A stretch of DNA of 64,000 nt from Ceratobasidium sp. AG-K (Eukaryota > Basidiomycota > Agaricomycetes > Cantharellales > Ceratobasidiaceae): positions 4,934,571 to 4,998,570 of the forward strand of contig JAWNGF010000003.1 of assembly GCA_037039685.1 (NCBI GenBank). The letters run 5' to 3'. Each line of letters starts with the position of its first letter. The first letter of the stretch is position 1. The notes under the pieces were generated by a model. That model did not search any database. It saw only the letters and a program-made list of their open reading frames with translations, and was not told the DNA's origin. Below, piece after piece: positions 9,151 through 20,749 of the stretch. The position numbers and the translations under genes are program-made.

Positions 9151-9596
9151 TGTCATGAGCCAGCTCACTCCATCGGACTCACCTGTTGTCTCGCCCGCCT
9201 GTTTCCATCTTTTGTGTTTCCGTTTGCCGCATTGCCACCTTCTTGTGGTTATTCTGTTACATTGTGTAACACGGCTGTGCTTTGTACGAGTCATGTCTGT
9301 TCATACAGCATGACTCACATGGACACTCCTGACTGGCTGCTGTGTATGACTCGTGTGGCTGCGCCTTGTATGACTCGGCCACTTTCTGAATATATATAGA
9401 GGACCAACAAGCCTGGTAACCCCAGCTTGTTTTGTCTCGTCAAAACATCCCCTTTGAGTGACACTCAGAACCACCTCTACCCTCAAGAGCCTACAGACGC
9501 TTAAGTGTGTTGCGGTTCAAGAGGTCACTAAGGTCTTAGTGCCGTCCACTCTCCATCGCGGCTTGTCTCATAGCCACCAAGAAGAAGCTTACGACA
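9151..9596 (+). repeat. Element A 3' LTR
   Basis: It is 446 bp, like the 5' LTR, and differs at about 6 sites, two of them at CpG. It is followed by the duplication tcttg at 9597-9601. Confidence 0.95.
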
Positions 9597-9601
9597 TCTT
9601 G

Positions 9602-10313
9602 GTAATTTCACTATGAAATCATATGCAATATTTTCCCAAGGTTTCTCCGGAATGGGCAAGGGTTTGAGTGGTAAGTGCCCTTTGCTTCCCTTCCCCCTCT
9701 GGCATGCTTTGCAACTGTCAACATACTTGTTGACTTGTGCTTTCATGCCTGGCCAGTAGTAGTTTCTAGAAATGAGTTCTAGAGTTCTGGCTTGTCCTTG
9801 GTGACCCGCAATGGGCGAGTTGTGGTACAGTTTGAGAAGCTTCAGTTTGATGTCTTTTTTGTCAGGGACAACAATTCTGCCTTGGTACCAAAGGAGATCT
9901 TCACTCATTTTGTAGTCTTTGAATTGTTTTTTCACAGAGGGCGGTAGGTCTTCCTTTCCCTTGGTGCTTTTGATCAAGGTCTCCAGGTTTTCATCTTCCT
10001 CCAGAGCTTCTTTGATTTCCGCAATAATGTTGTTGCTCATCAGGGCAGAGAATCCTTTGAAGTTTTCAATGGAGATCATCACTTGTTCTGCAGAGGCAAT
10101 ATTGTTGTGATTGCTTCTCCTGGAGAGGATGTCTGGTTTCTCCAACATTTTGCCGGGTCTATAGTGGATTTTGAAATTGTAGCTTGCCAGCATGAGGAGC
10201 CATCTGTTGTCTTGTTGGTTGAAGGTGCTGGCCTTTTGCCAGTAAGTAAGGTTTTTGTGATCTGTGTAGATCACTATTGGTTCCTTTGTTCCTTCAAGGT
10301 GAATGCACCAGTG
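9602..10313 (-). pseudogene. Element B pol, RNase H end and integrase start
   Basis: This minus-strand piece of the broken pol lies between elements A and C. It encodes the RNase H end (IYTDHKNLTYWQKASTF), the linker (ILSRRS) and the integrase zinc region (LYHNSPIAGHQGQARTLEL, then CKACQRGKG) up to YDFIVKLP. There it is cut by element A. It joins 2388 downstream and 24497 upstream. Confidence 0.9.
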
Positions 10314-10763
10314 TGTCGTGAGCTTCTTCTTGGTGGCTATGAGACAAGCCGCGACAGAGAGTGGACGGCACTAAGACCTAAGTGACCTCTTGAACCGCAA
10401 CACACTTAAGCGTCTGTAGGCTCTTGAGGGTAGGGGTGGTTCTGAGTGTCACTCAAAGGGGATGTTTTGACGAGACAAAACAAGCTGGGGTTGCCAGGCT
10501 TGTTGGTCTTCTATATATATTCAAAAAAGTGGCCGAGTCATACAAGGCGCAGCCACAAGAGTCATAGCAGTCAACCAGTCAGGAGTGTCCATGTGAGTCA
10601 TGCTGTATGAACAGACATGACTCGTACAAAGCACAGCCGCGTTACACAGTGTAACACATAACCACAAGAAGGTGGCAACGCAGCAAGAAAGAAAACAAAG
10701 AACAAACACAAGAGGAAGGACGAGACATAGACGAGTCCGATGGCGGGAGCATGGCTCACGACA
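10314..10763 (-). repeat. Element C 3' LTR
   Basis: A 450-bp LTR in minus orientation. It shares R/U5 with element A LTRs but has a different U3 start (GAGCCATGCTCCC on the minus strand). It differs from 24042-24491 at about 5 sites by eye, four of them at CpG. The polypurine tract on the minus strand is the complement of 10765-10777. Confidence 0.93.
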
Positions 10764-10808
10764 TTACTCCCCCCTTAAGGTCCTTGAGGGGAACCCGAAA
10801 GGACCGAT

Positions 10809-11573
10809 TTACTGCACCCAGCAGTCCTTCTCGACCTTCTCGACCAGGGAGTCAACCCCGTCCTCTTCTTCCTCCGTGAGATCGATGGGGTTGAACGCAG
10901 TGTTACCTGGTTCGTCACAGTGCTCCTCCCACCTCTCCCAGGTTTTGTCGTCCGTCCAGTCCGCCTTGGACCAGTCCATGACCCTCTCCTGCTCCTCCAC
11001 ATGGTCCTTGTCCCATTGTCGTACGTCTGGCTTGGCCTCTTTCCATTCCGATAAGTCCGCATCCTTCTCCTGCCACCAGAATGGCTTCCACTCGAACTTC
11101 TCTCTCTGGTATCGTCCCCGCTCCATCCTCCAATCCGCCAAGTCCGCCTCGAAGTTCTTGTCCCATGCATCGTTCCATCGAGGCCTTAGAGTAGGCGGGC
11201 GACCTTCGTATCCTGGCACCCATTTGCTGCTGTAAGCTCCTTCTTGTCCCCATTCGACCACCCCGAGCTTGTGCATGGATAGCAGGACGACTTCGGACAC
11301 CTGGAAGGCCGCACATCCTTGGCCTACGTAGATGTCCTTTCATTGGAGTTGCATGCGTGTTGGCCATTTTTTGCCGACCCATTCGAATTCTCCAAGGTCG
11401 GAGTGTAGGACGTCGTCGGAGGCACGGAATTGGAGCCGCCCTGGACTCTGCTGGGACCTTTTGAAGACGTAGAGGGCTGCTCCCGAATCAAGGATGCGAG
11501 CCGTCTGGAAGGCTGGTCCGTTGAGAACGCGGACAAGGTTGTTGGCGATCGTGGCACGGGTGACAGCGGGCAT
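10809..11573 (-). pseudogene. Element C ORF3 with one in-frame stop
   Basis: This is the minus-strand homologue of the element A ORF3, starting MPAVTRATIANN at 11573. It keeps the W-rich acidic body and the NPIDLT end, although the DNA and protein are noticeably diverged. A TGA at 11337-11339 replaces an arginine codon (CGA in A) just before the CxxC motif, and the first cysteine of that motif is glycine here (VGQGC). Similarity beyond the stop at the protein level argues that ORF3 was a real coding gene until recently. Confidence 0.8.
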
Positions 11574-14500
11574 GTTGTGCAAAAAAGGTTGAGTGCGTAG
11601 AGTGTGTAGAGCGAGTTGGAAAGTGAGCAAGTTCTGCAAGTTGCATTGTCGTCCCGCTCCGCCCTCCCTTTAATACTTCTCGTCTTGTAGTTTGATGGTG
11701 TTGGGGTGTTTGGGAAATTCCTCAAGAACTTCTTCATTACTACTCCGAGGTGACCAAAATCTTCTGCCCGTTGTTCCGTATCTTCTTTTTCATCATAACC
11801 CTTCCATCTGACCCTGTAGAACAACCCGTCTTTTGTTTCCTTCCAGTCCACAATTTTCTCCACTTCGTATTCTTCCTCTCCTTCTTCTGTTGTGATCGGC
11901 GGTGGTCGGGGTTGGTTTCTGTGGAAGTTCTCGTCTTTTTTGTACAGACTAAGAAGATCGCTGTGGAACACAGGGTGTATTCTCATGGTTTTTGGAAGCT
12001 CCAATTCGTAGGCATGGCTTGATATGATTTTCTTGATTTTGAAGGGACTGTGTTTCTTGTTGTCAAGTTTCTTGTTGGGACGGTTAGTCTTTATGTTTTG
12101 TCCAAAAAGCCAGACAAGGTCGTTCTCTTTGTATTTTGGTTGGTGTTCCATTGTGTCCTTTCTTCTGTGCCATTCCATAGCTGCTTTTGCTTCATCCCAT
12201 ACTTCCTGCCAGTTATTCGCTTTGTTATTTGCTTCAGGAATCGTAGTAGCTTCTCATAGAACATTCCATAGTGGTTCCCTGCCGTTCACAATCTCGAATG
12301 GAGTTTTTCCCGTGATCCCATGTTGTTGGTTGTTGTAGCAGAATTCTGCAATAGGAAGTAGTTTGGTCCAGTTATCTTGCCTGTAGTTAACAAATGTACA
12401 AAGCCATGCTTCTATCCACTGGTTTATCCGTTCCGTTATTCCGTCTGTTTGTGGATGATATGCCGTGCTGAACGTGGGTGTTGTTCCGATTTTTTGGTAG
12501 AGGGCCTTCAGGAACTTGCTGTTGAAAGTTGTTCCTCTGTCCGAAACTGTACTTCGTGGGAAGCCGTGTAATCTCCAAATGTTCTTCAGGAAAAGATCGG
12601 CAAGTTGATCTGCAGTTGTTGATTCTTTACAGGCTATGAAGTGTGCCATGCGGGAGAACCAATCCACTACTACTAGAATGCTGTCATTGCCCTGTGATTT
12701 TGGAAGTTTTACGATGAAATCGTATGCAATGTCCTCCCACGGACTGTTCAGGATTTTGAGCGCTTTTAGTGGTACTTGGGTTTTTGTTCCTTTCGCCCTT
12801 TGGCACTGTTCACAAGAATCAACGTATTTGTTCACTGTTGCCTTAAGTCCAGGCCAGTAGTATTTTCTTGAGATAAGCTCTAGTGTTCGGGCTTGACCCT
12901 GGTGTCCTGCTATTGGTGAATCGTGGTGTAATCTGAGTATCTTTAGCCGAGTGTCCTTGTCTTCTGGCACGTAGATTCTCCCATCTATCCAGAGGAGGTC
13001 TTCCTCGAAGTTGTAGTTCCTAATTCCTTGTTGCACGGATTTGGGTAGGGTCTCCTTGTTTTTGCACAATTCTATGATCTTCCTGATGCTCTCGTCTTCG
13101 GTTTGTCCTTCCCTAATGTCAGCAATGATGTCTGTCTTGACTTCTCCGGCGAATCCTTTGAACTGTTCCTCTTTGATCATGATTTGCTCTGCTGTTGGTA
13201 TTTCGCTATGATCAGCTCTTCTGGATAGTAGGTCTGGCTTTGTTGACATGTTCCCCGGACGGTAAACTATCTCAAAGTTGTAGGAAGCCAGGATTTGATG
13301 CCATCGAGCGTGACGTCGGTTAAATGTAGTTGCCTTCTTCCAGTATTGCAGGTTACGGTGGTCGGTGTAGATAGTTATTGGTTCTCTAGTTCCTTCTAGA
13401 TGTAATCGCCAGTGTTTTAGTGATTCCACAATTGCCATTAACTCCTTATCGTGAACATCGTAGTTCATTTGTGCAGCGTTGAAGGATTTTGAAAGGAAAG
13501 CAATGGGATGTAAGTAACCGTCGTCTTGTTTTTGAGAGAGTATTGATCCCATAGCAACGCCGCTTGCGTCGGTTTCCAATATGTAAGGTTTTGTTGGATC
13601 TGGGTGTCGCAGTAATGGTTCCTTGCATATTTCCCCTTTCAGGTTATCGAAGGCCTCTTGTTGTTCTACTTCCCATTTCCATTTCTGGTCCTTTCTTGTT
13701 AGAATGGTTAAGGGTTTCGCTAGGCCGCTGAAGTTTGGTACGAATCGCCTGTAAAAGTTTGCAAATCCTGGGAAGGCTTGGACCTGTTTGACTGTCCTTG
13801 GTTCCTTCCACTCTTTGATTGCTTTGACCTTTTCCTCTTGCATTGATATTCCTTCCTTGCTGACATTTATTCCTGTGTAGACAAGTTTCTTGACGAAGAA
13901 TTCGCATTTCGGGAGTTTCGCAAAGAGGTTGTTGTCCAACAGAATTTTGAGTACCTTTCGAACATCCTCCACGTGCTGGCTTTGGTCCTTGGAGAAAATT
14001 AATATGTCATCGATGTAGACAATGACACAGATGTCAATCAGGTCATGGAAAATATGATTCATATATCGTTGGAAAGTTGCCGGTGCGTTTTTCAGTCCGA
14101 AGGGCATGACAATATATTCGAATAGGCCTTCCTTGGTTCGGAATGCTGTTTTCCATTCGTCTCCTTCTTTAACTCGGATGTTGTTGAATCCCATACGCAA
14201 GTCTATTTTAGAAAAGATTTTTGCGTCCTTGATATTGTCAAGGAGATCTTCCATCAGTGGCATAGGGAAGCGGTCGTCTTTTGTTATTTCGTTGATTGGA
14301 CCAAAATGTTGAACCAACCTGAGTTCTGGAGGTTTTTCCGGATCCTTTGGGTCTTGTCCCTTTTTGACAAAGAAGGTTGCTGCGGCTACAGGTGACTTGC
14401 TCGGTCGGATTTTGCCTGCTGCTAGTTCCTCATCTAGGTACTTTCTGAGAGCTATGGATTCCGCGGGTGAGAGTGGTATTGGCCTAGCCGGTTTAGGAAG

Positions 14501-15052
14501 TTCTGCTCCTTCCACCAGATCAATGCAACAGTCGTATGGACGATGGTCTGGTATCCGTTTAAACTTTTCTTCGCTAAAGACTTCTGCATAATCTTTGAAT
14601 TCTTCGGGTATGTCTTCGATTTCTGCGGCTTTTCCAAGGATGTTGTCTGGTCGCCAGGAAATTTCTTTCAATAGCCAATCGATTATTGGATTGGCTTCCT
14701 CTAGCCATTCTAACCCTAGAATCAGGTGTGTATCTCCAGTAGGCATGGCGAAGAAGTTTTGCTTGAAGTTTTTTCCATGTAACTCAAATTCCAGATTTGC
14801 TTTGAATCGGATTTGATGTGGCAGTTCCTTCCCTTGGATTCCAATGATTTTCCTGGGTGTTGGCAGTTCAATTAGGTCCACTTTGTTTCTTCGTGCCCAA
14901 GTGATGTCGACAAAGTTCCTTGATGCTCCTGAGTCAATGAGAGTAGCGATGGGTTCCGTGATTCCAGTAATATTTGTGTAAACAATTGTCGATTCGCTAG
15001 TAGCTCTAAGGTACATTGTTTCCATTACTGGTTCGTTGGTCTCTCCACACAC
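11324..15052 (-). pseudogene. Element C Pol, frameshifted
   Basis: On the minus strand the frame opens after the GGGAAAA heptamer (15073-15079) and runs to 12254. It holds retropepsin (LIDSGASRNF), reverse transcriptase (SKIDLRMGF, YIDD), RNase H (ETDASG) and the integrase core. An indel near 12250 breaks the frame. The rest (12178-11324) has the integrase end and chromodomain (YEVEKIVDW, YRVRWKGY, then DTEQ). Motifs of every enzyme are kept; only the frameshift shows decay. Confidence 0.88.
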
Positions 15053-15054
15053 GG

Positions 15055-15462
15055 TTAGAGGGAGACCTCGCCTTTTCCCGATTCGGATTCTTCTTCCATC
15101 TTTCCTTCCCTTCCTTTGAGGTTAGGTTCCTCCTTTTTCCATTCCTTCTCTGGGCACTTGGCAAGCATGTGTTTGTCTGATCCGCACTTCAAACAGCGTT
15201 TCGAGGCAATCCTAGCCTTGTAAACCTTGTCTGGGAGTCTCTTTGTAGAGCTAGAGGGTGCTGTTGCTGTCTTCTTCCCTGTCGTGTTCTTGATTGCTTG
15301 TAGTTTCTGATCAATAGAAATTGCGATTGATATCCATCGGTCAAGGGATAGTTCTCGTTCTGTCCCATCTTCGTTGATCAGGGTTAGTTTGAAACGAGCT
15401 AGTTCGGTTTTGACTTCGGATTTCAATCCTTCCTTGAATTGGTTGATCAGAGCTTCCTGTCC
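15055..15462 (-). pseudogene. Element C gag, 3' part
   Basis: The end of gag is separated from its 5' part by element D. It includes a CCHC knuckle, CLKCGSDKHMLAKC, whose spacer residues differ from those in A (GQEGHRSF). The slippery GGGAAAA is at 15073-15079. The C-terminal sequence is diverged from A while the 5' part is not. Confidence 0.88.
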
Positions 15463-15467
15463 CCAAT

Positions 15468-15883
15468 TGTCCCGACTTGGGTAAATCAGGTATATATAAA
15501 GGTTAAGGGGTTCGACTTAGACAAGTCTTAGAACCCAAGGAATAGTGGTAGTTAGAGGATTTGATTGAGCAAGTCCTAGTGGAGAGGAGGTCAAGCCTTG
15601 TCGTTAACCGGCTTGACCTCTGGGTTTATATACATGAGAGAACCGTGCCACGTCATCAACTATCAGTGTGGGAAAGCCGAGTACAACCGATGATAAGCGA
15701 GATAAGAGACATGACTCGACATTCTGGAAGTTCCGGAAGCATCACTAATATCAAATGAAAAGACAAATACATCACATGATACAAGTTTAAGCGCCAGAGG
15801 ACATTTGTACCAAAAAAGGAAAGTGTTCGGAAAAAAAGATATAAAATCGGAATAAAATGTCTGAGCTTAGTCAGCTCATGACA
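15468..15883 (-). repeat. Element D 3' LTR
   Basis: On the minus strand it reads TGTCATGAGC to CGGGACA. A G-rich polypurine tract (complement of 15887-15897) precedes it. Confidence 0.95.
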
Positions 15884-15893
15884 TTACCCCCTC

Positions 15894-18800
15894 CTAAGGG
15901 CCTGGCGCGGTGGGGTGGAGTTTGTGAAATTTATCAACCAGTTCAGGAGCGTTCTTGAGATCTTCCTTTGACTGCCAAGAGTTGTCTGCATGAGAGTATC
16001 CCTTCCACTTAACGTAATAGTGGAGTTGACGGCGGATTTTCTTGGAATTAAGGACCTCTTCGACTTCCCATTCTTCCTCTCCATTTTGTGTGACAATGGG
16101 GGGTGGTTGAGCGGGTTCGCGGCCGTGGGGATCAGAGTGAAATTTCTTGAGCAGCATGACGTGGAAGACAGGATGAACTTTCATTGATTTTGGTAATTCC
16201 AGTTTAAAGGCATGAGTTCCTACTTTTTCCATTACTTTGTAAGGGCCTAAAACTTTGTGGGAGAGTTTTACTGAGGGTCTGTCTGTGGAAATATTCTGAT
16301 GATTAAGCCAGACTTTATCCCCCGGGTTTATCTCTTCTGGTTCTTTGGCTCCTTTATCAAAGTAGTATTTATAGGACTGATTTGCTAGGATGAGGGCAGC
16401 TTTGACTTCGTCGTATCCTTTCAACAGGAATTCCGCATGGGCATCAGCTTCAGGAACAGTATAGTCTGATTCTTCCCCAATGTTCATTCTAGGGTTGAAA
16501 CCCTGGCAGATTTGGAAAGGGGTTTTGCCTGTGGATGCTTGGATTCCATTGTTGTAAGCAAATTCTGCCATAGGGAGCAGGGCCACCCAGTCGTTTTGCC
16601 TATGGTTGACAAAGGCCCTGATAAAGATTTCAATGACTTGGTTTGCTCGTTCTGACTGTCCGTCTGTCCTTGGATGGTAGGCTGTGCTGAAGGTAGGTTT
16701 TACGTCCAACCGTTTGTACAGATGCCTAACAAACTTTGAGTTGAAAGTGGATCCTCTATCCGAGACTGTTGCTTTTGGGGTGCCGTGAAGTTTCCAAATG
16801 TTTGAAATGAAGATATTGGCTATGTCTACTGCTGTGGCCGTTGATTTGCAAGGGAGATAGTGTGCCATCTTGGAGAACCGGTCTACCACTGTCAAGATTG
16901 CGTCATATCCTTCTGATTCTGGGAGCCCTACAATCATGTCGTAGGAGATCTCTTCCCAGGGTCTCTCAGGAATATGTAAAGGACGCAGTAGTCCTGTGGG
17001 GAGTTGGTTCGATGGTTTAATTCGAATGCATGTTTCGCAGTGTGACACATAAGAGTTGACAAATTTCTTCATGGTTGGCCAGTAGTAAGTTCTTGAGACT
17101 AATTCTAATGTTCTTGCTTGTCCCGGATGCCCAGCTGTAATATTGTCATGGTGCGATTCCAATATCAGGTTTCTGATGGTTTCATCCTTGGGGACAAAGA
17201 TCTTCCCTTTGAACATTAGGAGTCCTTCTCTGTATTCCCAATCTTTGACTTTTTCTCCGTTTCTCAGCTTATTGTGAGCTTCCTCTAATCTGGGATCTTC
17301 AAGGATTGCTTCTCTGATTAGGTCGTTAATCTCCTGGTCAGGGGTAATAGCTGAAATAAAAATGTCTGGTTTGAGGAGAACTTGGTTCTCTACCCCCCCC
17401 AAAGGTTCTAGGTCATATTGCCTTGAGAGAATGTCTGCTTTTTTGTTTTGGCTTCCTGGCCTGTTCAAGATTTGGAAGTTGAAGTCTACCAAGAAATTCA
17501 TCCAGCGGATTTGGCGTTGATTCAGTTGTTTGGATGATGAGAAGTATTCCAAATTTTTGTGATCTGTTATCACTTGAATGGCTTTTTCTGTGCCTTGAAG
17601 TAAGTGCCGCCATTCTTTGAAAGCTCTAATTATTGCCAATAGTTCTTTGTCAAAAATGTCATAGTTTCGCTCAGCCGGATTTAGTGATTTAGAAAGAAAA
17701 GCTACAGGGTGTAATTTCCCTTCTTCATCCTTCTGAGATAAAACTGCTCCTGTGGCAAATCCCGACGCGTCTGTCTCGAGGAAAAATTCCTTATTCTGAT
17801 CGGGCTGCATCATTACAGGTGCCACTTTAAGAGCTTCTTTTAATGCATTCATGGCCTCTTGTTCTTTGCTTGTCCACTGCCACTTTTGATCCTTTTTAAG
17901 TAGGTTGTACAGAGGTCTGGCTTTGCCGGCAAAGTCTTGAATGAATCTTTGATAGAAATTGACGAATCCTAGGAATTCTTGAACTTGTTTGACATTTTTG
18001 GGAGCTTTCCAATTCATAGCCGCTGTGACCTTTTCCTGATCCGTTTCGATTCCTTTATTTGAAATGACCAATCCCACCCAGTCCAGTTTGGTTTGGTGGA
18101 ACTTGCATTTCCTCAATTTCGCAATCAGCTTGTGTTCCCTTAGTCTTCTTAGCACCTCTTTCACATGTCCTGGATGATCTTCGACTCGTTTGGAAAAAAC
18201 AAAGATATCATCAATGTATACGAGTACGAAAACTCCCATAATGTCCCTGAATATAGAGTTCATTAGGGACTGGAAGCTTGATGGAGCGTTTTTGAGACCG
18301 AAGGGCATGACTTTCCATTCGTACATGCCGTATTGAGTTTTGAATGCTGTTTTCCATTCATGGCCTGCTGCTATTCGGGTTTGATGGAATCCTTGTGCCA
18401 AGTCTAGAGTGGTGCCAATGACAAATCCTTCCAGGGCCCTTAACCATTGGTCCAATAGAGGTATTCCACTTGCGTTGAATTTGCATAGCGAATTCACATA
18501 TCTGTGGTCAACGCAAAAGCGTAATTCTGGGTTGTTTGGATCTTCTGGATGTGGTTTTTTGACAAACAGAACCGGGGAAGCCAAAGGAGACTTAGAAATC
18601 TGAATGTGTCCCCTTTGGATAAGGGTTTCTAGTACTTTCTTCATTTCTTTGTCTTCAGCTGGGGATGTTTTGTAAATAGGGCCATGCTTTAGTTTAGCTT
18701 CTGGTAGGAGGTCGAGCGTAATGTCAGTTGGCCTGTGAGGTGGGAGTTCTTCTAATCTGGACTCGTCGAACACATCTGCGAACTCTTTGTATTCCTCTGG

Positions 18801-19292
18801 TAATGTAGTTTCTGCTGCAATTTGGAGCGTAGATGGGACTTCTAGGCAGTTTTTTGAGCAGAATTCGCTTGTGTATGCAATTGTCCTATTTTTCCAATTA
18901 ATTTGTGGGTTATGTTTCTTTAGCCATGACATTCCGAGTACGATAGGGTGTCTTCCAATGTTTGTAACATGACATTCTATTTCGCTGGAATGTGTTCCCA
19001 TGACAAGTTTAAATTTGGTATAGTGGGTGACTTTTCCAGACGAGACTTCTTGTCCGTCTATAACTCGCAGAGTCTTGGGTTTTTCGTGTTGGAAAAGGGG
19101 AAGGTTTGCCTCTTTTGCTAGGGAAGGGTTGATGAAACAGGAGGTTGCGCCGCAGTCAAGAAGTGCTTGTCCAGAGAATCTTTTTGATCTGTTAACTGAC
19201 TTAGAACCAGGAGCCGTAGCTAGTGGATGAGCAGTGAAATCAAGGTATAATTGGTTTTCATTTGATATTGACATGATTTCTAGTTCATCCAT
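15894..19292 (-). CDS. Element D Pol polyprotein
   Basis: This 1132-residue minus-strand ORF holds retropepsin (LLDCGATSCF, near residue 45), reverse transcriptase (TTLDLAQGF, YIDD), RNase H (ETDASGFATG), integrase (HHDNITAGHPGQ, CETC, VSDRGSTF, HPRTDGQSE) and a chromodomain (WEVEEVL, YYVKWKGY, NSWQ). Unlike family A, the aromatic residue after KWKGY is kept. The -1 frame is open from the GGGAAAA at 19349-19355 through to this ATG, so a Gag-Pol fusion by frameshift is likely and the ATG at 19292 need not be used. Confidence 0.94.
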   Translation of the reverse strand: MDELEIMSISNENQLYLDFTAHPLATAPGSKSVNRSKRFSGQALLDCGATSCFINPSLAKEANLPLFQHEKPKTLRVIDGQEVSSGKVTHYTKFKLVMGTHSSEIECHVTNIGRHPIVLGMSWLKKHNPQINWKNRTIAYTSEFCSKNCLEVPSTLQIAAETTLPEEYKEFADVFDESRLEELPPHRPTDITLDLLPEAKLKHGPIYKTSPAEDKEMKKVLETLIQRGHIQISKSPLASPVLFVKKPHPEDPNNPELRFCVDHRYVNSLCKFNASGIPLLDQWLRALEGFVIGTTLDLAQGFHQTRIAAGHEWKTAFKTQYGMYEWKVMPFGLKNAPSSFQSLMNSIFRDIMGVFVLVYIDDIFVFSKRVEDHPGHVKEVLRRLREHKLIAKLRKCKFHQTKLDWVGLVISNKGIETDQEKVTAAMNWKAPKNVKQVQEFLGFVNFYQRFIQDFAGKARPLYNLLKKDQKWQWTSKEQEAMNALKEALKVAPVMMQPDQNKEFFLETDASGFATGAVLSQKDEEGKLHPVAFLSKSLNPAERNYDIFDKELLAIIRAFKEWRHLLQGTEKAIQVITDHKNLEYFSSSKQLNQRQIRWMNFLVDFNFQILNRPGSQNKKADILSRQYDLEPLGGVENQVLLKPDIFISAITPDQEINDLIREAILEDPRLEEAHNKLRNGEKVKDWEYREGLLMFKGKIFVPKDETIRNLILESHHDNITAGHPGQARTLELVSRTYYWPTMKKFVNSYVSHCETCIRIKPSNQLPTGLLRPLHIPERPWEEISYDMIVGLPESEGYDAILTVVDRFSKMAHYLPCKSTATAVDIANIFISNIWKLHGTPKATVSDRGSTFNSKFVRHLYKRLDVKPTFSTAYHPRTDGQSERANQVIEIFIRAFVNHRQNDWVALLPMAEFAYNNGIQASTGKTPFQICQGFNPRMNIGEESDYTVPEADAHAEFLLKGYDEVKAALILANQSYKYYFDKGAKEPEEINPGDKVWLNHQNISTDRPSVKLSHKVLGPYKVMEKVGTHAFKLELPKSMKVHPVFHVMLLKKFHSDPHGREPAQPPPIVTQNGEEEWEVEEVLNSKKIRRQLHYYVKWKGYSHADNSWQSKEDLKNAPELVDKFHKLHPTAPGP

Positions 19293-19327
19293 ATTACTAG
19301 CTAGTATATCACCGAGTACTTGGCTCC

Positions 19328-20680
19328 TTAATAAGCCTCGGTGACGTCTTTTCCCAATTCGATGTCTGAAGAGATTTCTTCAATCTGAGCTTCAAACCCT
19401 GACGCTGTGTTCTTGGAAGGACAGACTTTTGCTGAGTGTCCCTTGCCGCCGCAGGTGAAGCAAATCATTGGTCCTTTTCCTTTTCCATCAAGGTCCATTG
19501 CATTAGGGTCTTTAGCAGGAGTGGACGGTTTGGGTGTCTGGATGATAGGAGCGTTGAAGGTACTGGTTCGGGTGTCTTTTTGAATTGCTCCAAAAGGGAC
19601 ATTTCCTTTTGTCCCATCGTCCCAGGAGATCTGTGGGACTGGACGGCCCTTGGCGTTTCTGGTAATGCTTGAGATTTTGCCGTACTGCACCCCTCCTGTA
19701 GGTTTTGACATAAAGACACGATCGTTTACATTGAATCTTTGACCCAGTGAGGTGTTTGGAGTGCTTGGGGTTGTCTTGGAAGTGGTTTGTTTCGAAGTGC
19801 TGGTTTGTGGGCTTTGCAATTTCTTTGGTGCATTAATGGCATTCATTGTGGAGTCGATTTCCAGGGCTCTTTCGCGAACTTGGTTGAATGTCCTTGTCAC
19901 TTCGTGGGGTTTAAAGTTCTGTGACACCATGGCCATCTTGATTTCATCCTTAAGACCGTCATAGAAATCATCACGAAGTACTCGATCAGTGTACCCGAGT
20001 ACCGATGAATAAGTGACAAAGTCTCGTAGATAATCTTGGACAGAGTTCTTCTGGATCAATTTCTTGTATAATTGTCTATATCGGTCGATCTTGTGAACGT
20101 CGCCAAACCTAGCTTGCATTTCGTTCCAGAATTCATCCATGTCGTGTAGCCAATTTGTTGCTCCCCTTCTTGCTGTGTCTACATCAATTCCAGGTTGCAT
20201 CCATACATAGGCGGGCCCCTTGCAATAACCCATGATATAAGTGATTTTTTGTTCTGTGGTTGCTTGTGGCGACGTATGATTTATGTACAAGGTACATTGC
20301 GACTTAAACTCATCAAATTTATCTACATCTCCAGAAAATTCCTCTGGGGGATGCATTTTGAGTTTGTATCCTGGGGTGGTTGTTGACACGGTGGTGGAGG
20401 GTGTTGCCCCTAGGTTTGTAAGTGATTGAGACACTGCATTCATTAATTGGTGAAGGGGTGCAATTTGTGCAGTTTGATTTTGAATTGCATGGATGTCTGC
20501 AATGTTATTGTCAATCCCCTGTTCAAGGGTAGAGGTGATACCATTTAAGGCATTAATATGACCGTTAATTTTTCGTACTTCGTCTATTAAGGCATTGATT
20601 GCATGTGCAACTACCTCGGGTCCGGATGTCGCTGAGATTTGGGTAAATCCCCCTTGACTAGGTGATGGGGCTCTTGACAT
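19328..20680 (-). CDS. Element D Gag
   Basis: This 450-residue structural protein starts MSRAPSPSQGG. A helical N-terminus leads to a capsid-like region (YKLKMHPPEEFSGDVDKFDE onward; RYRQLYKKL, VQDYLRDFVTYS). A CCHC knuckle, CFTCGGKGHSAKVC, is near the end. The frame ends 36 bases upstream of the pol ATG and contains the slippery GGGAAAA. The start matches the copy in D2. Confidence 0.93.
   Translation of the reverse strand: MSRAPSPSQGGFTQISATSGPEVVAHAINALIDEVRKINGHINALNGITSTLEQGIDNNIADIHAIQNQTAQIAPLHQLMNAVSQSLTNLGATPSTTVSTTTPGYKLKMHPPEEFSGDVDKFDEFKSQCTLYINHTSPQATTEQKITYIMGYCKGPAYVWMQPGIDVDTARRGATNWLHDMDEFWNEMQARFGDVHKIDRYRQLYKKLIQKNSVQDYLRDFVTYSSVLGYTDRVLRDDFYDGLKDEIKMAMVSQNFKPHEVTRTFNQVRERALEIDSTMNAINAPKKLQSPQTSTSKQTTSKTTPSTPNTSLGQRFNVNDRVFMSKPTGGVQYGKISSITRNAKGRPVPQISWDDGTKGNVPFGAIQKDTRTSTFNAPIIQTPKPSTPAKDPNAMDLDGKGKGPMICFTCGGKGHSAKVCPSKNTASGFEAQIEEISSDIELGKDVTEAY
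19349..19355 (-). promoter_or_regulatory. Predicted -1 frameshift site in element D
   Basis: GGGAAAA in the gag frame (TTG GGA AAA GAC). Reading in -1 from here meets no stop and enters pol. The same heptamer is found in the unrelated family A, 15 bases before its gag stop. Confidence 0.7.
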
Positions 20681-20749
20681 ATCGGAGCGGGGAAAAAACA
20701 GGTAGATTTATTGGGATCCCAGGCCGTACAAAATATCACGGATTCTTCT

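Larger units (their letters stand above)
2394..9596 (+). mobile_element. Element A, intact-looking Ty3/gypsy chromovirus with ORF3
   Basis: A complete 7203-bp element lies between two 446-bp LTRs and is flanked by the 5-bp duplication tcttg (2389-2393 and 9597-9601). The order is LTR, primer-binding site, gag, pol (protease, reverse transcriptase, RNase H, integrase, chromodomain), ORF3, polypurine tract, LTR. I see no stop or frameshift in gag, pol or ORF3, and the protease, reverse transcriptase, RNase H and integrase motifs are present. The LTRs differ at about 6 sites by eye. It is inserted in the integrase of element B. It is the best candidate for an autonomous copy of its family in the window. 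Confidence 0.95.

Noticed and set aside
10521..10709. Repeated 60-65 codon frames inside every family A LTR, such as those over 2544-2729 and 47343-47540.
   Set aside because: They recur because the LTR recurs, cross promoter and R, and differ in start and end between copies.
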